A DNA stretch of 64,000 nucleotides from Pseudotamlana haliotis (GTDB lineage: Bacteria; Bacteroidota; Bacteroidia; Flavobacteriales; Flavobacteriaceae), in contig NZ_WAAT01000051.1 in the NCBI RefSeq assembly GCF_008806375.1, positions 115,380-179,379 on the forward strand, in the 5' to 3' direction. Positions 52,830 through 62,380 of this stretch are shown piece after piece. Each line of letters opens with the position of its first letter. Positions within the stretch are counted from its first letter, which is position 1. Position numbers and translations under genes: made by a program. The notes under the pieces were generated by a model. The model searched no databases and was not told the origin of the DNA. It was given only the letters and a program-made list of their open reading frames with translations.

Positions 52830-53852
52830 ATGGAGCAATATAATCCAATTTTGGCGCTAGCCGTTTTCTTTGCTTTTGTAGGCTTGCTATACCTGTTACT
52901 TAGGCCTGTAAAAGGGTGGTACTGGTTGCTAGCAAAGAATTTTAAAAGCAACGAAAAAGTTATTATTGAAGATATTTTAAAGCAGCTTTACCATTTTGAG
53001 AATTCCGATAATAAGGTCGACATGAAAACCCTGGTTCAGGTGCTTGATTTTAATAACGGACGTATTGTTGAGGCCATAAAAAAAATGACCATCAATGATT
53101 TAATTTATTTTGAATCTGATATTTTAAAGCTCACCGAAAAGGGTCGTGATTATGCCCTGCGTATTGTCCGTGTACACCGTCTTTGGGAACGATATTTGGC
53201 TGATAAAACTGGGTTCAATAAAAAGGAATGGCATGACCGAGCTGAAATGATGGAACACAAGCTTTCACATGCCGATGCCGATGCCCTTTCAGCTAAATTA
53301 GGAAATCCTAAGTTTGACCCGCACGGTGACCCAATTCCAACCAGGACGGGGAAAATAGCTGAAGTTAACGGCGTAGAATTACCGCGCTTACCCGTTGGTG
53401 CCGTGGGGAGAATCACCCATATTGAAGATGAACCAGATATCATTTATAAGCAAATTTTAGCCGAAAATATCCACATGGGGTCGTTGCTTAAAGTTATTGA
53501 AAATAATGCTACGCGTATCGTATTCCGCTCTGAAGGGGAGGAATTTAAATTAGCGCCTATTGTAGCTGCTAACTTAACGGTTGCAGTGATCGAGAAAGAA
53601 GTGGTGGTTGAAGATAATGTGGCTCGCTTATCAAGTTTAGAAGTCCATGAAACAGCGATTATCATAGGGATTTCAAGAGAAAGTCGCGGCGAAAGTCGTA
53701 GAAGACTATTAGACCTTGGTTTTGTAAAAGGCGCTACTGTAAGTATCGATTTGGTCAACCCTTTAGGACAGCCCAATGCTTATTTGATTAAAGGAACCTC
53801 CATTGCCTTAAGGAACGACCAAGCGGCAAAAATCTTAATTAAAAAAGATTAA
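52830..53852 (+). CDS. Membrane-anchored DtxR-like protein fused to FeoA
   Basis: The 340-residue protein has an N-terminal membrane helix ([20 protein letters not shown], residues about 5-25). A DtxR-type winged helix follows (about 40-115) and then a metal-binding domain with conserved ligands ([21 protein letters not shown]) and FDPHGDPIP. An SH3-like segment (about 185-250) and a full C-terminal FeoA domain ([19 protein letters not shown]...[10 protein letters not shown], about 265-340) complete it. FeoA normally exists as a separate 75-residue partner of FeoB. FeoB GTPase follows 3 nt later, so the FeoA part may serve it directly. The membrane helix makes a classical repressor role doubtful. 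Confidence 0.85.
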   Translation: MEQYNPILALAVFFAFVGLLYLLLRPVKGWYWLLAKNFKSNEKVIIEDILKQLYHFENSDNKVDMKTLVQVLDFNNGRIVEAIKKMTINDLIYFESDILKLTEKGRDYALRIVRVHRLWERYLADKTGFNKKEWHDRAEMMEHKLSHADADALSAKLGNPKFDPHGDPIPTRTGKIAEVNGVELPRLPVGAVGRITHIEDEPDIIYKQILAENIHMGSLLKVIENNATRIVFRSEGEEFKLAPIVAANLTVAVIEKEVVVEDNVARLSSLEVHETAIIIGISRESRGESRRRLLDLGFVKGATVSIDLVNPLGQPNAYLIKGTSIALRNDQAAKILIKKD

Positions 53853-53855
53853 ACC

Positions 53856-54620
53856 ATGGAAACGAAAGTAAATACAGCTTGTGAAACCTGTGCCCATTTT
53901 AATAAAGAAGGGCTGAAGAAATTAGGTGTAGAAACCGATAATTTTGATTTCGTAGTGGCTTTAGCAGGCAACCCGAATACGGGTAAAAGTACGGTTTTTA
54001 ATGCCTTAACCGGATTAAGGCAACATACAGGAAACTGGCCAGGGAAAACCGTAATGCGCGCTGAAGGTGGTTTTGAATATAATACCCAAAAGTATAAATT
54101 GGTGGATTTGCCAGGAACTTACTCTTTGCTTTCTACTTCTGAAGATGAAGCTACGGCACGTGATTTTATTCTCTTCGGAAAACCAGATGTGACCATTATT
54201 GTGGTTGATGCTAACCGATTGGAACGTAATTTAAATCTGGTGCTTCAAATTTTAGAAATTACCGATAAAGCCGTTTTATGTTTAAACCTTATGGACGAAG
54301 CCAAGCGTAATAAGGTTGAAATTGATGTGCGTACCCTTTCCAAAGATTTAGGAATCCCTGTGGTACCTGCAAGTGCCCGATTTAATCAAGGTATTCCAGA
54401 ACTCATACAAACGGTTAGTGAAATTGCAAGCGGACAAATAGTATGTAAACCACATCGGATTAAAAACGTACCCGAAAATATTGAGAAGGCGGTTAAAACT
54501 TTAACGGAAAAAATTGAAAAAGAGTTTCCAAACATTCCAAATAGTCGATGGATTGCTTTTCGTCTCTTAGAAGGGGATAAAGAAATTATAAATGCGCTAA
54601 AATCTGGTGAATTTGTTTAA
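53856..54620 (+). CDS. feoB: FeoB N-terminal GTPase part (split FeoB)
   Basis: The 254-residue protein holds the cytosolic part of FeoB: G1 [17 protein letters not shown] (residues about 36-52), G3 [10 protein letters not shown], the G4-equivalent LNLMDEA, and the helical insertion domain to the C-terminus. It lacks the membrane channel. A short N-terminal extension carries CETC. The frame ends at TAA 54618-54620. The membrane part starts 12 nt later in the same reading frame, so one stop codon separates the two halves. Confidence 0.9.
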   Translation: METKVNTACETCAHFNKEGLKKLGVETDNFDFVVALAGNPNTGKSTVFNALTGLRQHTGNWPGKTVMRAEGGFEYNTQKYKLVDLPGTYSLLSTSEDEATARDFILFGKPDVTIIVVDANRLERNLNLVLQILEITDKAVLCLNLMDEAKRNKVEIDVRTLSKDLGIPVVPASARFNQGIPELIQTVSEIASGQIVCKPHRIKNVPENIEKAVKTLTEKIEKEFPNIPNSRWIAFRLLEGDKEIINALKSGEFV

Positions 54621-54632
54621 TGCTTCAATAAG

Positions 54633-56051
54633 ATGAAAGAGAATAATATAGATGACATTATAGAATTATCAAATGAATTACGTTGGCAAATTGGTGACGA
54701 ATTTCACGATAATCTTACCGAAGGTATTTATGCCGATGCAGCCGATATCGTTAAAGATACCGTAAAAACGAATGATTCTGAAAAACGATTTCGATTAGAT
54801 GCGAAAATTGATAAAATTGTCACGAGTAAGTATTTCGGATTCCCAATCATGTTTTTAATCCTTGGGACGGTACTTTGGCTCACCATTGTTGGGGCTAATT
54901 ACCCGTCTTCCATGCTGGCGACACTATTTTTAGATACCATTCACCCGATGTTAAAAACTGGTGCCGAAAGTATTAATATGCCTTGGTGGCTCGCGGGGTT
55001 TTTAATTGATGGTGTGTATCTTGCCGTGGCTTGGGTGATTGCGGTCATGTTGCCGCCTATGGCGATATTTTTTCCCATGTTTACCCTGTTGGAGGACTTT
55101 GGTTATTTACCGCGTGTGGCTTTCAATTTAGATGCCCTGTTTAATAAATCTGGAGCCCATGGAAAACAAGCGCTAACCATGAGTATGGGCTTTGGTTGTA
55201 ATGCCGCTGGTGTTGTCGCGGCACGTATTATTGATAGTCCCAGAGAGCGTTTAATTGCCATTATTACCAATAATTTTTCTTTGTGTAACGGGCGTTGGCC
55301 AACACAGATTTTAATTGCGACCATATTTATTGGTGCTGTAGTTCCTGAATCTATGTCGAGTTTTGCCTCTTTATTGGCGGTAATTGGCATCGCTGTTTTA
55401 GGTATGGCCTTTATGTTTGGCGTGTCTTGGGCTTTGTCTAATACCGTACTTAAAGGTGAGGTCTCTACTTTTAATTTAGAATTACCACCATACAGGCCAC
55501 CACGTTTTTGGAAAACGATTTATACTTCTTTAATTGATAGAACTTTAATTGTTTTATGGCGGGCTATTGTTTTTGCTGCCCCTGCAGGTGCTGTAATTTG
55601 GCTCATTTCTAACTTACATATTGGTGATGAAACCATTGCCACTTGGTTAATTGAGGGCATGGATGGTTTTGGGTTCTTAATCGGGCTTAATGGGGTGATT
55701 CTATTGGCATATATCGTGGCTATTCCTGCTAACGAAATTGTGATTCCTACCATTTTGATGCTAACCGTAATGGTGACTGGTATTGGTGGCGGTGCTGGAG
55801 CGGGTGTGATGTTTGAACTGGATTCTATAAATGCTACTGGCGATATTCTTAGAGCAGGGGGATGGACGCTTTTAACGGCTATTAATTTAATGTTGTTCAG
55901 TTTACTGCACAACCCTTGCAGTACCACTATTTATACCATCTACAAAGAAACTAATAGTGCCAAATGGACGGCTGTAGCGTCTATCATGCCTGTGATTTTA
56001 GGGTTTATTGTTTGCTTTTTAGTGGCTCAAGTTTGGCGTCTTGCTTTTTAG
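54633..56051 (+). CDS. feoB: FeoB membrane channel part (split FeoB)
   Basis: The 472-residue protein begins with a hydrophilic helical stretch ([18 protein letters not shown]) that would link to the GTPase. The FeoB membrane domains with about 8 helices follow: two Gate motifs around [25 protein letters not shown] and the [14 protein letters not shown] segment, then [12 protein letters not shown] near the end. The GCNAAG/CNGRWPT form belongs to a different FeoB subtype from the full-length FeoB at 59106. It should move Fe(II) or Mn(II) across the inner membrane together with the separate GTPase. Confidence 0.9.
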   Translation: MKENNIDDIIELSNELRWQIGDEFHDNLTEGIYADAADIVKDTVKTNDSEKRFRLDAKIDKIVTSKYFGFPIMFLILGTVLWLTIVGANYPSSMLATLFLDTIHPMLKTGAESINMPWWLAGFLIDGVYLAVAWVIAVMLPPMAIFFPMFTLLEDFGYLPRVAFNLDALFNKSGAHGKQALTMSMGFGCNAAGVVAARIIDSPRERLIAIITNNFSLCNGRWPTQILIATIFIGAVVPESMSSFASLLAVIGIAVLGMAFMFGVSWALSNTVLKGEVSTFNLELPPYRPPRFWKTIYTSLIDRTLIVLWRAIVFAAPAGAVIWLISNLHIGDETIATWLIEGMDGFGFLIGLNGVILLAYIVAIPANEIVIPTILMLTVMVTGIGGGAGAGVMFELDSINATGDILRAGGWTLLTAINLMLFSLLHNPCSTTIYTIYKETNSAKWTAVASIMPVILGFIVCFLVAQVWRLAF

Positions 56052-56081
56052 TTAGGCTAGTTATGTGCGCTTAAATACCTA

Positions 56082-56115
56082 AAGCCCCTTTAGGTTTTTA
56101 AAACCTGAAGGGGCT
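56082..56115 (+). terminator. Strong hairpin after the split feoB operon
   Basis: Stem AGCCCCTTTAGGTTT/AAACCTGAAGGGGCT with a very short loop. No clear T tract follows on the plus strand, so its action as a terminator is probable rather than certain. Confidence 0.6.
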
Positions 56116-56674
56116 GAAAATACGAATTGTAGTAAACTTTTATGTTGTTTGGTGAGGCCTTATTGAATTTAAGTTCAAAAAGGATACTATTTATTTTAAT
56201 GCACACCGTTCACCTTATGCAGGGCTTCAAAAATATTGGGTGTTTTATTTAAGGTGGTATTTCCCGTTTTCATCAGTTGTTGTGGCTTTTTTGAAGTTCC
56301 TTTTATGTACACGCTAGCATAGACAAGGGACATGTCATCATATAAAATACGACCACTAAGATCTTACGTGCTTAAAGACATTGAAGTTAAACTAAAAATA
56401 ATGTTTCAAAATTGAATCAATCGATTTGATAGCTGTTAAAAATTTTAGGTAGGTGCTTTAGTTCTGAATGAATTATTAAGATTTTGATAATAATGGCGTT
56501 TAAATAAATTGTAGTAAGTCAATTCTTATTCATAATGTAGTATTAAGTATGAAAATTTTGTTGATGTTTATTAAAACCAATAAAATAGGTACTTAAACGA
56601 ATTTATTGAAGTTGTACTAGCTTGGTGTTTACATTTGAATACCCCCTCATTTTATAGAACTTAATTTAGTGATT
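56116..56674. other. Intergenic region with a gene remnant
   Basis: The region between the split feoB operon and the unknown secreted protein holds a 55-codon minus-strand remnant (56196-56363) and a -7 box TACATTTG (56630-56637) for the gene at 56675. I see nothing else in it. Confidence 0.5.
56196..56363 (-). pseudogene. Possible remnant of a TonB-receptor-like gene
   Basis: The minus strand reads DLSGRILYDDMSLVYASVYIKG..., which resembles the start of a carboxypeptidase-like domain of a TonB receptor (SGxVxDxxxPLxxASVYxKG). It ends PNIFEALHKVNGVH before a stop at 56196-56198. A stop codon precedes the fragment (56364-56366), and no start or signal peptide is present. The two parts look like the first domain and the plug joined by a deletion. 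This is a tentative reading. Confidence 0.35.
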
Positions 56675-57553
56675 ATGAAGACTTCATTTTTATTGTCGAT
56701 TCTTGTATCTCTCTCGGTTTGTAATTTATATTCTCAAGTAAAAGATTATAAATTCAATAGGCTTAATACAAGAATACAAACGTTAAAAGGTCAATCTGCT
56801 TTAGATATCTATGGCGTTTCTTATGCCAAAACACAGGAATCAATAAACCCTGAGTATACCAAGTTAGTTAGTGAATTAGATAAGCTAAAGGCTGATAGTA
56901 TTTCAATAAATACAGATTACAACAAGGCACTGGTTAGATTTAATGACATCTCCAAGATTGAACATAAGGTTGAGGCATTTAATAGTTCAACAGTGCCTTT
57001 TGGTAGGAAAGTAACGTTTTTAAAAGAAGCTCAAGTGCTTGCTTCAAAGCATCACATCAAAGAACTTTTTTATTCAGATAATAATATCAATAAGGAAATG
57101 AAGGCAGGTTTTTTACTTTTAAAGTTGAATACGAATGCTTTGGAGGCCCATTTAAATTCGGTTTTATTGAGATTGGATGAAAAAAATGTAATTCCTGAAG
57201 AACCACTATATCCCTCTACTGCTGATATAAGAATAAAAATATCGAATACACCGAGAATAAAAAATGATGATAAGCTCAAAGAAAAAGAGGGTTATATTCT
57301 GCAGAATACTATTGTGCCACCTGAAGATATCGTAGGCGACTTTAGGCTAATAAATCGTTATTTTGTTTTGAAAATGGATACTAACGGATTTAAAAAGAAT
57401 CAATTAGTATCGAAAAAAATGGTCTATAGTTTTGGCATATCAAGTAAAAAGCTATGCTCAAATAATGAAAAGATGTTAATTCAAAATATAAGTACTCAAG
57501 ATCTGTATTTGGTTGATCATAGTTTTTTAGACCATTTTTCAGTTAAAAGTTAA
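56675..57553 (+). CDS. Unknown exported protein
   Basis: The 292-residue protein has a signal peptide (MKTSFLLSILVSLSVCNLYSQ) and a helical, Lys-rich middle part with coiled-coil character (about residues 50-150). No domain is recognised. I prefer ATG 56675 over the GTG two codons upstream. A -7 box lies at 56630-56637. The next gene starts 53 nt later and is also exported and unknown, so the two are probably one operon. Confidence 0.72.
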   Translation: MKTSFLLSILVSLSVCNLYSQVKDYKFNRLNTRIQTLKGQSALDIYGVSYAKTQESINPEYTKLVSELDKLKADSISINTDYNKALVRFNDISKIEHKVEAFNSSTVPFGRKVTFLKEAQVLASKHHIKELFYSDNNINKEMKAGFLLLKLNTNALEAHLNSVLLRLDEKNVIPEEPLYPSTADIRIKISNTPRIKNDDKLKEKEGYILQNTIVPPEDIVGDFRLINRYFVLKMDTNGFKKNQLVSKKMVYSFGISSKKLCSNNEKMLIQNISTQDLYLVDHSFLDHFSVKS

Positions 57554-57606
57554 AAGAAGTTCTAATAGATCTCTCAACGTTTGTTTTTATTAAAATCCAC
57601 TCTATT

Positions 57607-58923
57607 ATGAAAAATTTCAACTCAATAATGTATTTGCTATTAGTTGTTTCTGGAAGTATTAACGCTCAACAGGAAAGAGGAATCGTAGGTCCTGATAACT
57701 GGTTAAGTTCTTGGACAGAATTTACGCCTAGTCGCGTTAATTACGGAGAAAATATTCAGGTGTTGTCAGGTGTTATATCTGAGGATACTACACTGTATAA
57801 AAAGCACATTTATTTGTTGATAGGAGACGTTTTTGTCACAAATAGTGCTATTCTTGGTATTGAGCCCGGAACGGTGGTAATGGGCGATTCTAAAACTAAC
57901 GCCACATTAACCATCACTCCAGGAGCTGCGATAATAGCCGAAGGAACACCATTAGACCCAATTATTTTTACTTCAAATAATAAAAGGAAAAAAGCAGGAG
58001 ATTGGGGAGGAATCATTATACTTGGCGATGTGCAAACCAATAGATTTGGTAAAAGTTATGTTGCTTCTTTATATACAGATATTGAACCAACAAACTATGA
58101 ATACACAAAATTTGGCGACGGAAAAGGAGAAAATCATTCTGGATTTATATCCCATTTAAGAATTGAATATGCCGGAAGATCATCTAATAACTCTGATGTT
58201 TCTAATGGGTTATTGTTAGCTGGGGTAGGTGCTAAAACATTAATAAGTAATGTCATGGTTAGCTATTCGGGAGGTCATTCTTTTGGAATTGTTGGTGGTG
58301 AAGTTAATATGAATCAAATGTTTTCAAATAAATCTAAAGGGAATGATTATGATATTAGATATGGGGCCGTTTGTCATATAATCAATGCATTAGCTGTTCG
58401 TTCGCCTTATATCTCATCAAGTGAATTTAGATGTATGAACGTGTTGTCTTATGCTAATGAAGCTGAAGTTGATGTGACTAATAAACAAACAGAAGTAGTT
58501 GCAAAAAACATGGCACTTTTAACTGATTCTCAAGACCTAGATTATGATGTCAGAGCGGGTTTAATAAAGGAGGCTGTATTTATTGGTGCTGATACAAATT
58601 TCACTCTAGATAGTAGTGTTATTTCAGGGTTCAATAAAGCTGTTATACTTGACGAAAATATTAAAGTCAATGATGAATATTTGTCTAAAATACAGCTTAG
58701 AAATACATGCTTTAACCAGTGTAGCGGAAATGTTTTTTCAAAGTTGAAAGAAGACAATTTTCAGTTAGAAAATTGGTATAATAACCCTTCTTTTTTTAAT
58801 GATAATTTTAAAACTAGTCATGCAGAATTTTTCATGGACTTAAGTTCAAATATTAGAGACTATAGGTTGAACATCCAAAAAATAATAGCCATGAATAAGG
58901 TTTCAGAGTCATCTGAAAATTAA
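57607..58923 (+). CDS. Exported beta-helix-like protein
   Basis: The 438-residue protein has a signal peptide (MKNFNSIMYLLLVVSGSINAQ). Turns typical of right-handed parallel beta-helix proteins in Bacteroidota follow: LGIEPGTVVMGDS, LTITPGAAIIAEGTPLDPII and AGDWGGIIILGD, then FISHLRIEYAGR and KTLISNVMVSYSGGHSFGI. It has no T9SS sorting domain, so it may stay in the periplasm or be exported by its partner. Function unknown; it probably forms an operon with the gene at 56675. Confidence 0.75.
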   Translation: MKNFNSIMYLLLVVSGSINAQQERGIVGPDNWLSSWTEFTPSRVNYGENIQVLSGVISEDTTLYKKHIYLLIGDVFVTNSAILGIEPGTVVMGDSKTNATLTITPGAAIIAEGTPLDPIIFTSNNKRKKAGDWGGIIILGDVQTNRFGKSYVASLYTDIEPTNYEYTKFGDGKGENHSGFISHLRIEYAGRSSNNSDVSNGLLLAGVGAKTLISNVMVSYSGGHSFGIVGGEVNMNQMFSNKSKGNDYDIRYGAVCHIINALAVRSPYISSSEFRCMNVLSYANEAEVDVTNKQTEVVAKNMALLTDSQDLDYDVRAGLIKEAVFIGADTNFTLDSSVISGFNKAVILDENIKVNDEYLSKIQLRNTCFNQCSGNVFSKLKEDNFQLENWYNNPSFFNDNFKTSHAEFFMDLSSNIRDYRLNIQKIIAMNKVSESSEN

Positions 58924-58944
58924 ATGTTATACATTTCATGGTAA

Positions 58945-59082
58945 TTAATGACAGCCACAACCATCATCGCCGCTACAAGACTTTTTAGATTTCTTTTTCT
59001 TCCAAACGAATTTTCTAACTAAAAAAGCCACAGCCAATGCTACGGCTGCAAAAACAAGGATATTTTGAATGATGCTATTCAT
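58945..59082 (-). CDS. FeoB-associated Cys-rich membrane peptide
   Basis: The 45-residue peptide starts MNSIIQNILVFAAVALAVAF, with one membrane helix. A Lys-rich segment and the cysteine tail SCSGDDGCGCH follow. This is the layout of the small FeoB-associated Cys-rich proteins found after feoB in many bacteria. It lies 23 nt downstream of the full-length feoB on the same strand and probably belongs to the feoA-feoB operon. It may act as an iron or Fe-S sensor for the transporter. Confidence 0.85.
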   Translation of the reverse strand: MNSIIQNILVFAAVALAVAFLVRKFVWKKKKSKKSCSGDDGCGCH

Positions 59083-59105
59083 GCTTTTTTAGTTAATCTG
59101 TTGAT

Positions 59106-61205
59106 TTATTTCAAAAATTGAAAAGCCAATAAAGCTACAAAATAGGCAAAAACAGACATGACAACCAATTGTAATAATGGCCATTTCCAACTGTTTGTTT
59201 CACGTTTTACAATAGCCAAAGTACTCATACACTGCATGGCAAAGGCGTAAAATAGTAAGAGCGATATTCCGGAAGCAAAAGTAAAAAGCGGGCCGCCAAG
59301 AATTGGGTTAACCTCACCAGCCATTCTGTTTTTAATGGTTTCTTCATCGTCGTTTCCTACGCTATAAATAGTTGCTAAAGTTCCTACAAACACTTCACGT
59401 GCCGCAAAAGAACTTAAAATAGCAATGCCTATTTTCCAATCGTAACCCAAAGGTCTGATGGCAGGTTCAATGGCGCGACCTGCAATTCCAATGTAGGAGT
59501 GCTCCAGTTTGTACTGGGCAATTTTATGATCTAAGTCGTCTTCAGCAAGGTCTTGAGTAGCATATTCTTCGTTGATAATTTCTTCGGCACTATTAAAGTT
59601 TTCACCTGGACCGTACGATGCCAAAAACCACAAGATGATAGAAATCGCTAAAATGATTTTACCAGCACCAAAAATAAAGGCTTTTGTTTTTTCAATAACC
59701 GTATAAAAAACATTCTTGAACAAAGGCAACTTGTAATTAGGCATTTCAACCACAAAAAAGGATTTACTCTTTATTTTAAGGACGCGATGGAGGATATACG
59801 CTGATATTACGGCCGTTCCAAAGCCTAATAGGTATAGAAGCATTAAAGTTAAAGCCTGGTAGCTTAACCCGAGAAAACTTCCATCAGGAATAACCAAAGC
59901 AATAATGATGAGGTAAACTGGTAATCTTGCCGAACAGGTGGTGAACGGAGTGACTAATATCGTGATTAAACGTTCTTTCCAGCTTTCAATATTTCTGGTG
60001 GCCATGACTGCAGGAATGGCACAGGCGGTTCCTGAAATTAATGGTACCACACTTTTTCCGCTTAAACCAAAACGGCGCATCACACGGTCCATTAAAAAGA
60101 CCACACGACTCATATAACCACTTTCTTCTAAAATGGCAATGAACAGAAATAGAAAGGCAATTTGTGGAATAAAAATCACAATACCACCAAGTCCAGGAAT
60201 AATACCTTCTGAAATTAAATTGGTAAAGGCTCCGGATGGCAGATTGTCTTTGGTCCATTCGCTTAAAAAGGCGAAGGCGCTGTCTATCATGTCCATAGGA
60301 ACTGTTGCCCAGTCATAAATGGCTTGAAATAATGCAATTAATATGAAAAAGAACATGACATAACCCCAAACTTTGTGTGTGAGTACGCGGTCTAATTTAG
60401 AACGTAAATCTTTGGCTTGGGTCACATCAACCGTAAGCGCTTTTTTAAGCACATTGTTGATGTACTGATAGCGTTTTATAGTTTCTTTTTGCTGAAGACG
60501 TTTTAAATCACCTTTACTTTTAGTTTTAAAATCTTCAACTGCATCAAAATCCTTTCTATCGGTTTTTCCGAAGTTAACATCTTGAGTGATGACCAACCAA
60601 AGTTTGTATAAAAGTTGATTTGGAAAGGCTTTTTCTAAGGCGCCAAAATAGTTTTCGTCTATTTTTGATATATCAACACAAGGCGCTGCAGGAACCTCTT
60701 TGTAATTCGCAATAAGCTCTTTTAGCTTATCAATACCAATTTTTTTTCTGGTACTGGTTAAGGCAATTTTTGTTTGAAGCTGTTCTTCTAAATATTCAAT
60801 ATCTAATGAAATCCCTTTGTAGGCCATCCTATCGGCCATGTTAATGACAAGAATGGTTGGGATGTTTAAGTCTTTAATTTGAGTGAAAATCAACAAATTT
60901 CGTTTCAGATTTTCAACATCAGTCACGACAACAGCAACATCAGGAAAGTCTTTGTCGTTCTGATTTAAAAGCAATTCAATAACCACACTTTCATCAAGTG
61001 ACGACGCGTTTAAACTGTAGGTTCCCGGTAGGTCAATAATGTGTGCCTTAACACCACGAGGTAATTTGCAAACTCCTTCTTTTTTTTCAACCGTAATACC
61101 AGGGTAGTTCCCTACTTTTTGGTTTAATCCTGTTAAAGCATTGAAAACCGAGGTTTTTCCCGTGTTCGGGTTACCAATTAAAGCAACATTTATTTGTTTA
61201 CTCAT
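59106..61205 (-). CDS. feoB: Ferrous iron transporter FeoB, full length
   Basis: The 699-residue protein has the cytosolic G domain (G1 LIGNPNTGKTSVFNALTG, G3 [12 protein letters not shown]4 INMADRM), the helical insertion (about 170-270) and the membrane part. Gate motifs are GTACAIPAVMATRNIESWKERLITIL and TTCSARLPVYLIII, and the last helices contain the conserved QCMSTLAIVKRE. It transports Fe(II) across the inner membrane. Its start overlaps the end of feoA by 8 nt, so the two are translationally coupled. Confidence 0.96.
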   Translation of the reverse strand: MSKQINVALIGNPNTGKTSVFNALTGLNQKVGNYPGITVEKKEGVCKLPRGVKAHIIDLPGTYSLNASSLDESVVIELLLNQNDKDFPDVAVVVTDVENLKRNLLIFTQIKDLNIPTILVINMADRMAYKGISLDIEYLEEQLQTKIALTSTRKKIGIDKLKELIANYKEVPAAPCVDISKIDENYFGALEKAFPNQLLYKLWLVITQDVNFGKTDRKDFDAVEDFKTKSKGDLKRLQQKETIKRYQYINNVLKKALTVDVTQAKDLRSKLDRVLTHKVWGYVMFFFILIALFQAIYDWATVPMDMIDSAFAFLSEWTKDNLPSGAFTNLISEGIIPGLGGIVIFIPQIAFLFLFIAILEESGYMSRVVFLMDRVMRRFGLSGKSVVPLISGTACAIPAVMATRNIESWKERLITILVTPFTTCSARLPVYLIIIALVIPDGSFLGLSYQALTLMLLYLLGFGTAVISAYILHRVLKIKSKSFFVVEMPNYKLPLFKNVFYTVIEKTKAFIFGAGKIILAISIILWFLASYGPGENFNSAEEIINEEYATQDLAEDDLDHKIAQYKLEHSYIGIAGRAIEPAIRPLGYDWKIGIAILSSFAAREVFVGTLATIYSVGNDDEETIKNRMAGEVNPILGGPLFTFASGISLLLFYAFAMQCMSTLAIVKRETNSWKWPLLQLVVMSVFAYFVALLAFQFLK

Positions 61206-61434
61206 GCGTTACTTTTTCAATTAATATATGTGCAGCAGTTTCTTTTCTAATGGCAAGATGTGACCCGTTGATGTTAAGGTACATCGGGTCGTGAAAAGGG
61301 GCGAGCTGAACCAGTTTTACTGAATTACCAGGCAGGCATCCCATTTCTAAAAGTTTTAGAGGAATATGTATGGAGGAAACATCGGTAATGATAGCGCTTT
61401 CCCCGCGTTCTAGTTGTGCTAAAGTATCTTGCAA
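61198..61434 (-). CDS. feoA: FeoA family protein
   Basis: The 78-residue SH3-like protein (LERGESAIITDVSS, LLEMGCLPGNSVKLVQLAPF, LAIRKETAAHIL) is a FeoA partner of FeoB. It overlaps the feoB start, giving the normal order feoA-feoB-Cys-rich peptide. It probably regulates the GTPase from the cytosolic side. Confidence 0.94.
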   Translation of the reverse strand: MQDTLAQLERGESAIITDVSSIHIPLKLLEMGCLPGNSVKLVQLAPFHDPMYLNINGSHLAIRKETAAHILIEKVTHE

Positions 61435-61505
61435 GATTATTTAGATTGATTTTAAAGAAGCAAAAATAGTATAAATTAATAGGCTAAAAAAATTGTTCTG
61501 AAAAA

Positions 61506-62180
61506 CTATTGTAAGTATTCTTCCTTTAAGGTGGCTATGTCGTTGAGAAGTTTTTGAATGTCTTCAGGGTTGGTGCCGTCATAAAAGCCTCTAATTTGAC
61601 GTTTTTTATCAATCAGCATAAAATTTTCTGTGTGAATCATGTCGTAGGGTCCACCATCTCCTTGGTCTTTAACCGCTAAATAGCTTTTTCGAGCCAATTC
61701 ATAAATTTGTTTTTTATCGCCTGTAACTAAATTCCACTTTTTATCGTTAACGCCTTTTTCTATGGCGTAACGTTTTAACTGGGCTACGCTGTCTATTTCT
61801 GGGGTTACCGAATGTGAGAGTAACATCACGGCATCGTCGTTTAAAATTTCCTTTTGAATACTGGCCATGTTTTTGGTCATAATCGGACAAATAGTAGGGC
61901 AAGTCGTGAAAAAGAAATCGGCTACATAGATTTTATCTTTATAATCGTTTTGGGTGATGGTTTTTCCGTTTTGATTGGTTAAACTAAAATCGGCAATCTT
62001 ATGGTATTTCTTTTTGTAGTGAAGGGTGCTGTCAACCAATTCGGTGCTTACCATGGTAGGTTGGTAAACAGGTAAGGGTTGATAAACGTTGAGCGTATTA
62101 TAAATGAGTGCCACAATAACGATTGAAATCACCCCAAATACTATAGCGAAAATTTTATAATCTTTAAAAAATGATAACAT
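61506..62180 (-). CDS. SCO1/SenC family copper-binding protein
   Basis: The 224-residue protein has one N-terminal membrane helix (YKIFAIVFGVISIVIVALIY), then a thioredoxin-like SCO domain. FFFTTCPTICPIMTKNMASIQKEI provides the CxxxC copper site, and the His ligand is in DMIHTENFMLID. SCO proteins deliver copper to, or reduce, the CuA site of cytochrome c oxidase. It lies upstream of feoA on the same strand, 70 nt away, probably as a separate unit. Confidence 0.93.
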   Translation of the reverse strand: MLSFFKDYKIFAIVFGVISIVIVALIYNTLNVYQPLPVYQPTMVSTELVDSTLHYKKKYHKIADFSLTNQNGKTITQNDYKDKIYVADFFFTTCPTICPIMTKNMASIQKEILNDDAVMLLSHSVTPEIDSVAQLKRYAIEKGVNDKKWNLVTGDKKQIYELARKSYLAVKDQGDGGPYDMIHTENFMLIDKKRQIRGFYDGTNPEDIQKLLNDIATLKEEYLQ

Positions 62181-62343
62181 AGGTTATTCTAAAATAATTA
62201 ATGAGCACAAAAATACGATGAATCTATTGTGTGTGAAAATTTAATGCTAAAAGAAATGCCCTATAATATTGAAGTTCAAGCTTAAATTACTGTTAAATCC
62301 ATGGGCTTTGTTTAATTGTTTTCCCAAAGTTGGTTTAAAACCT

Positions 62344-62351
62344 TACTTTTG
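62344..62351 (+). promoter_or_regulatory. -7 box of rseP
   Basis: TACTTTTG fits TAnnTTTG, 29 nt before the rseP start. Confidence 0.5.
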
Positions 62352-62380
62352 CACGATTATAAAAAATGTTAAGCTAATTT

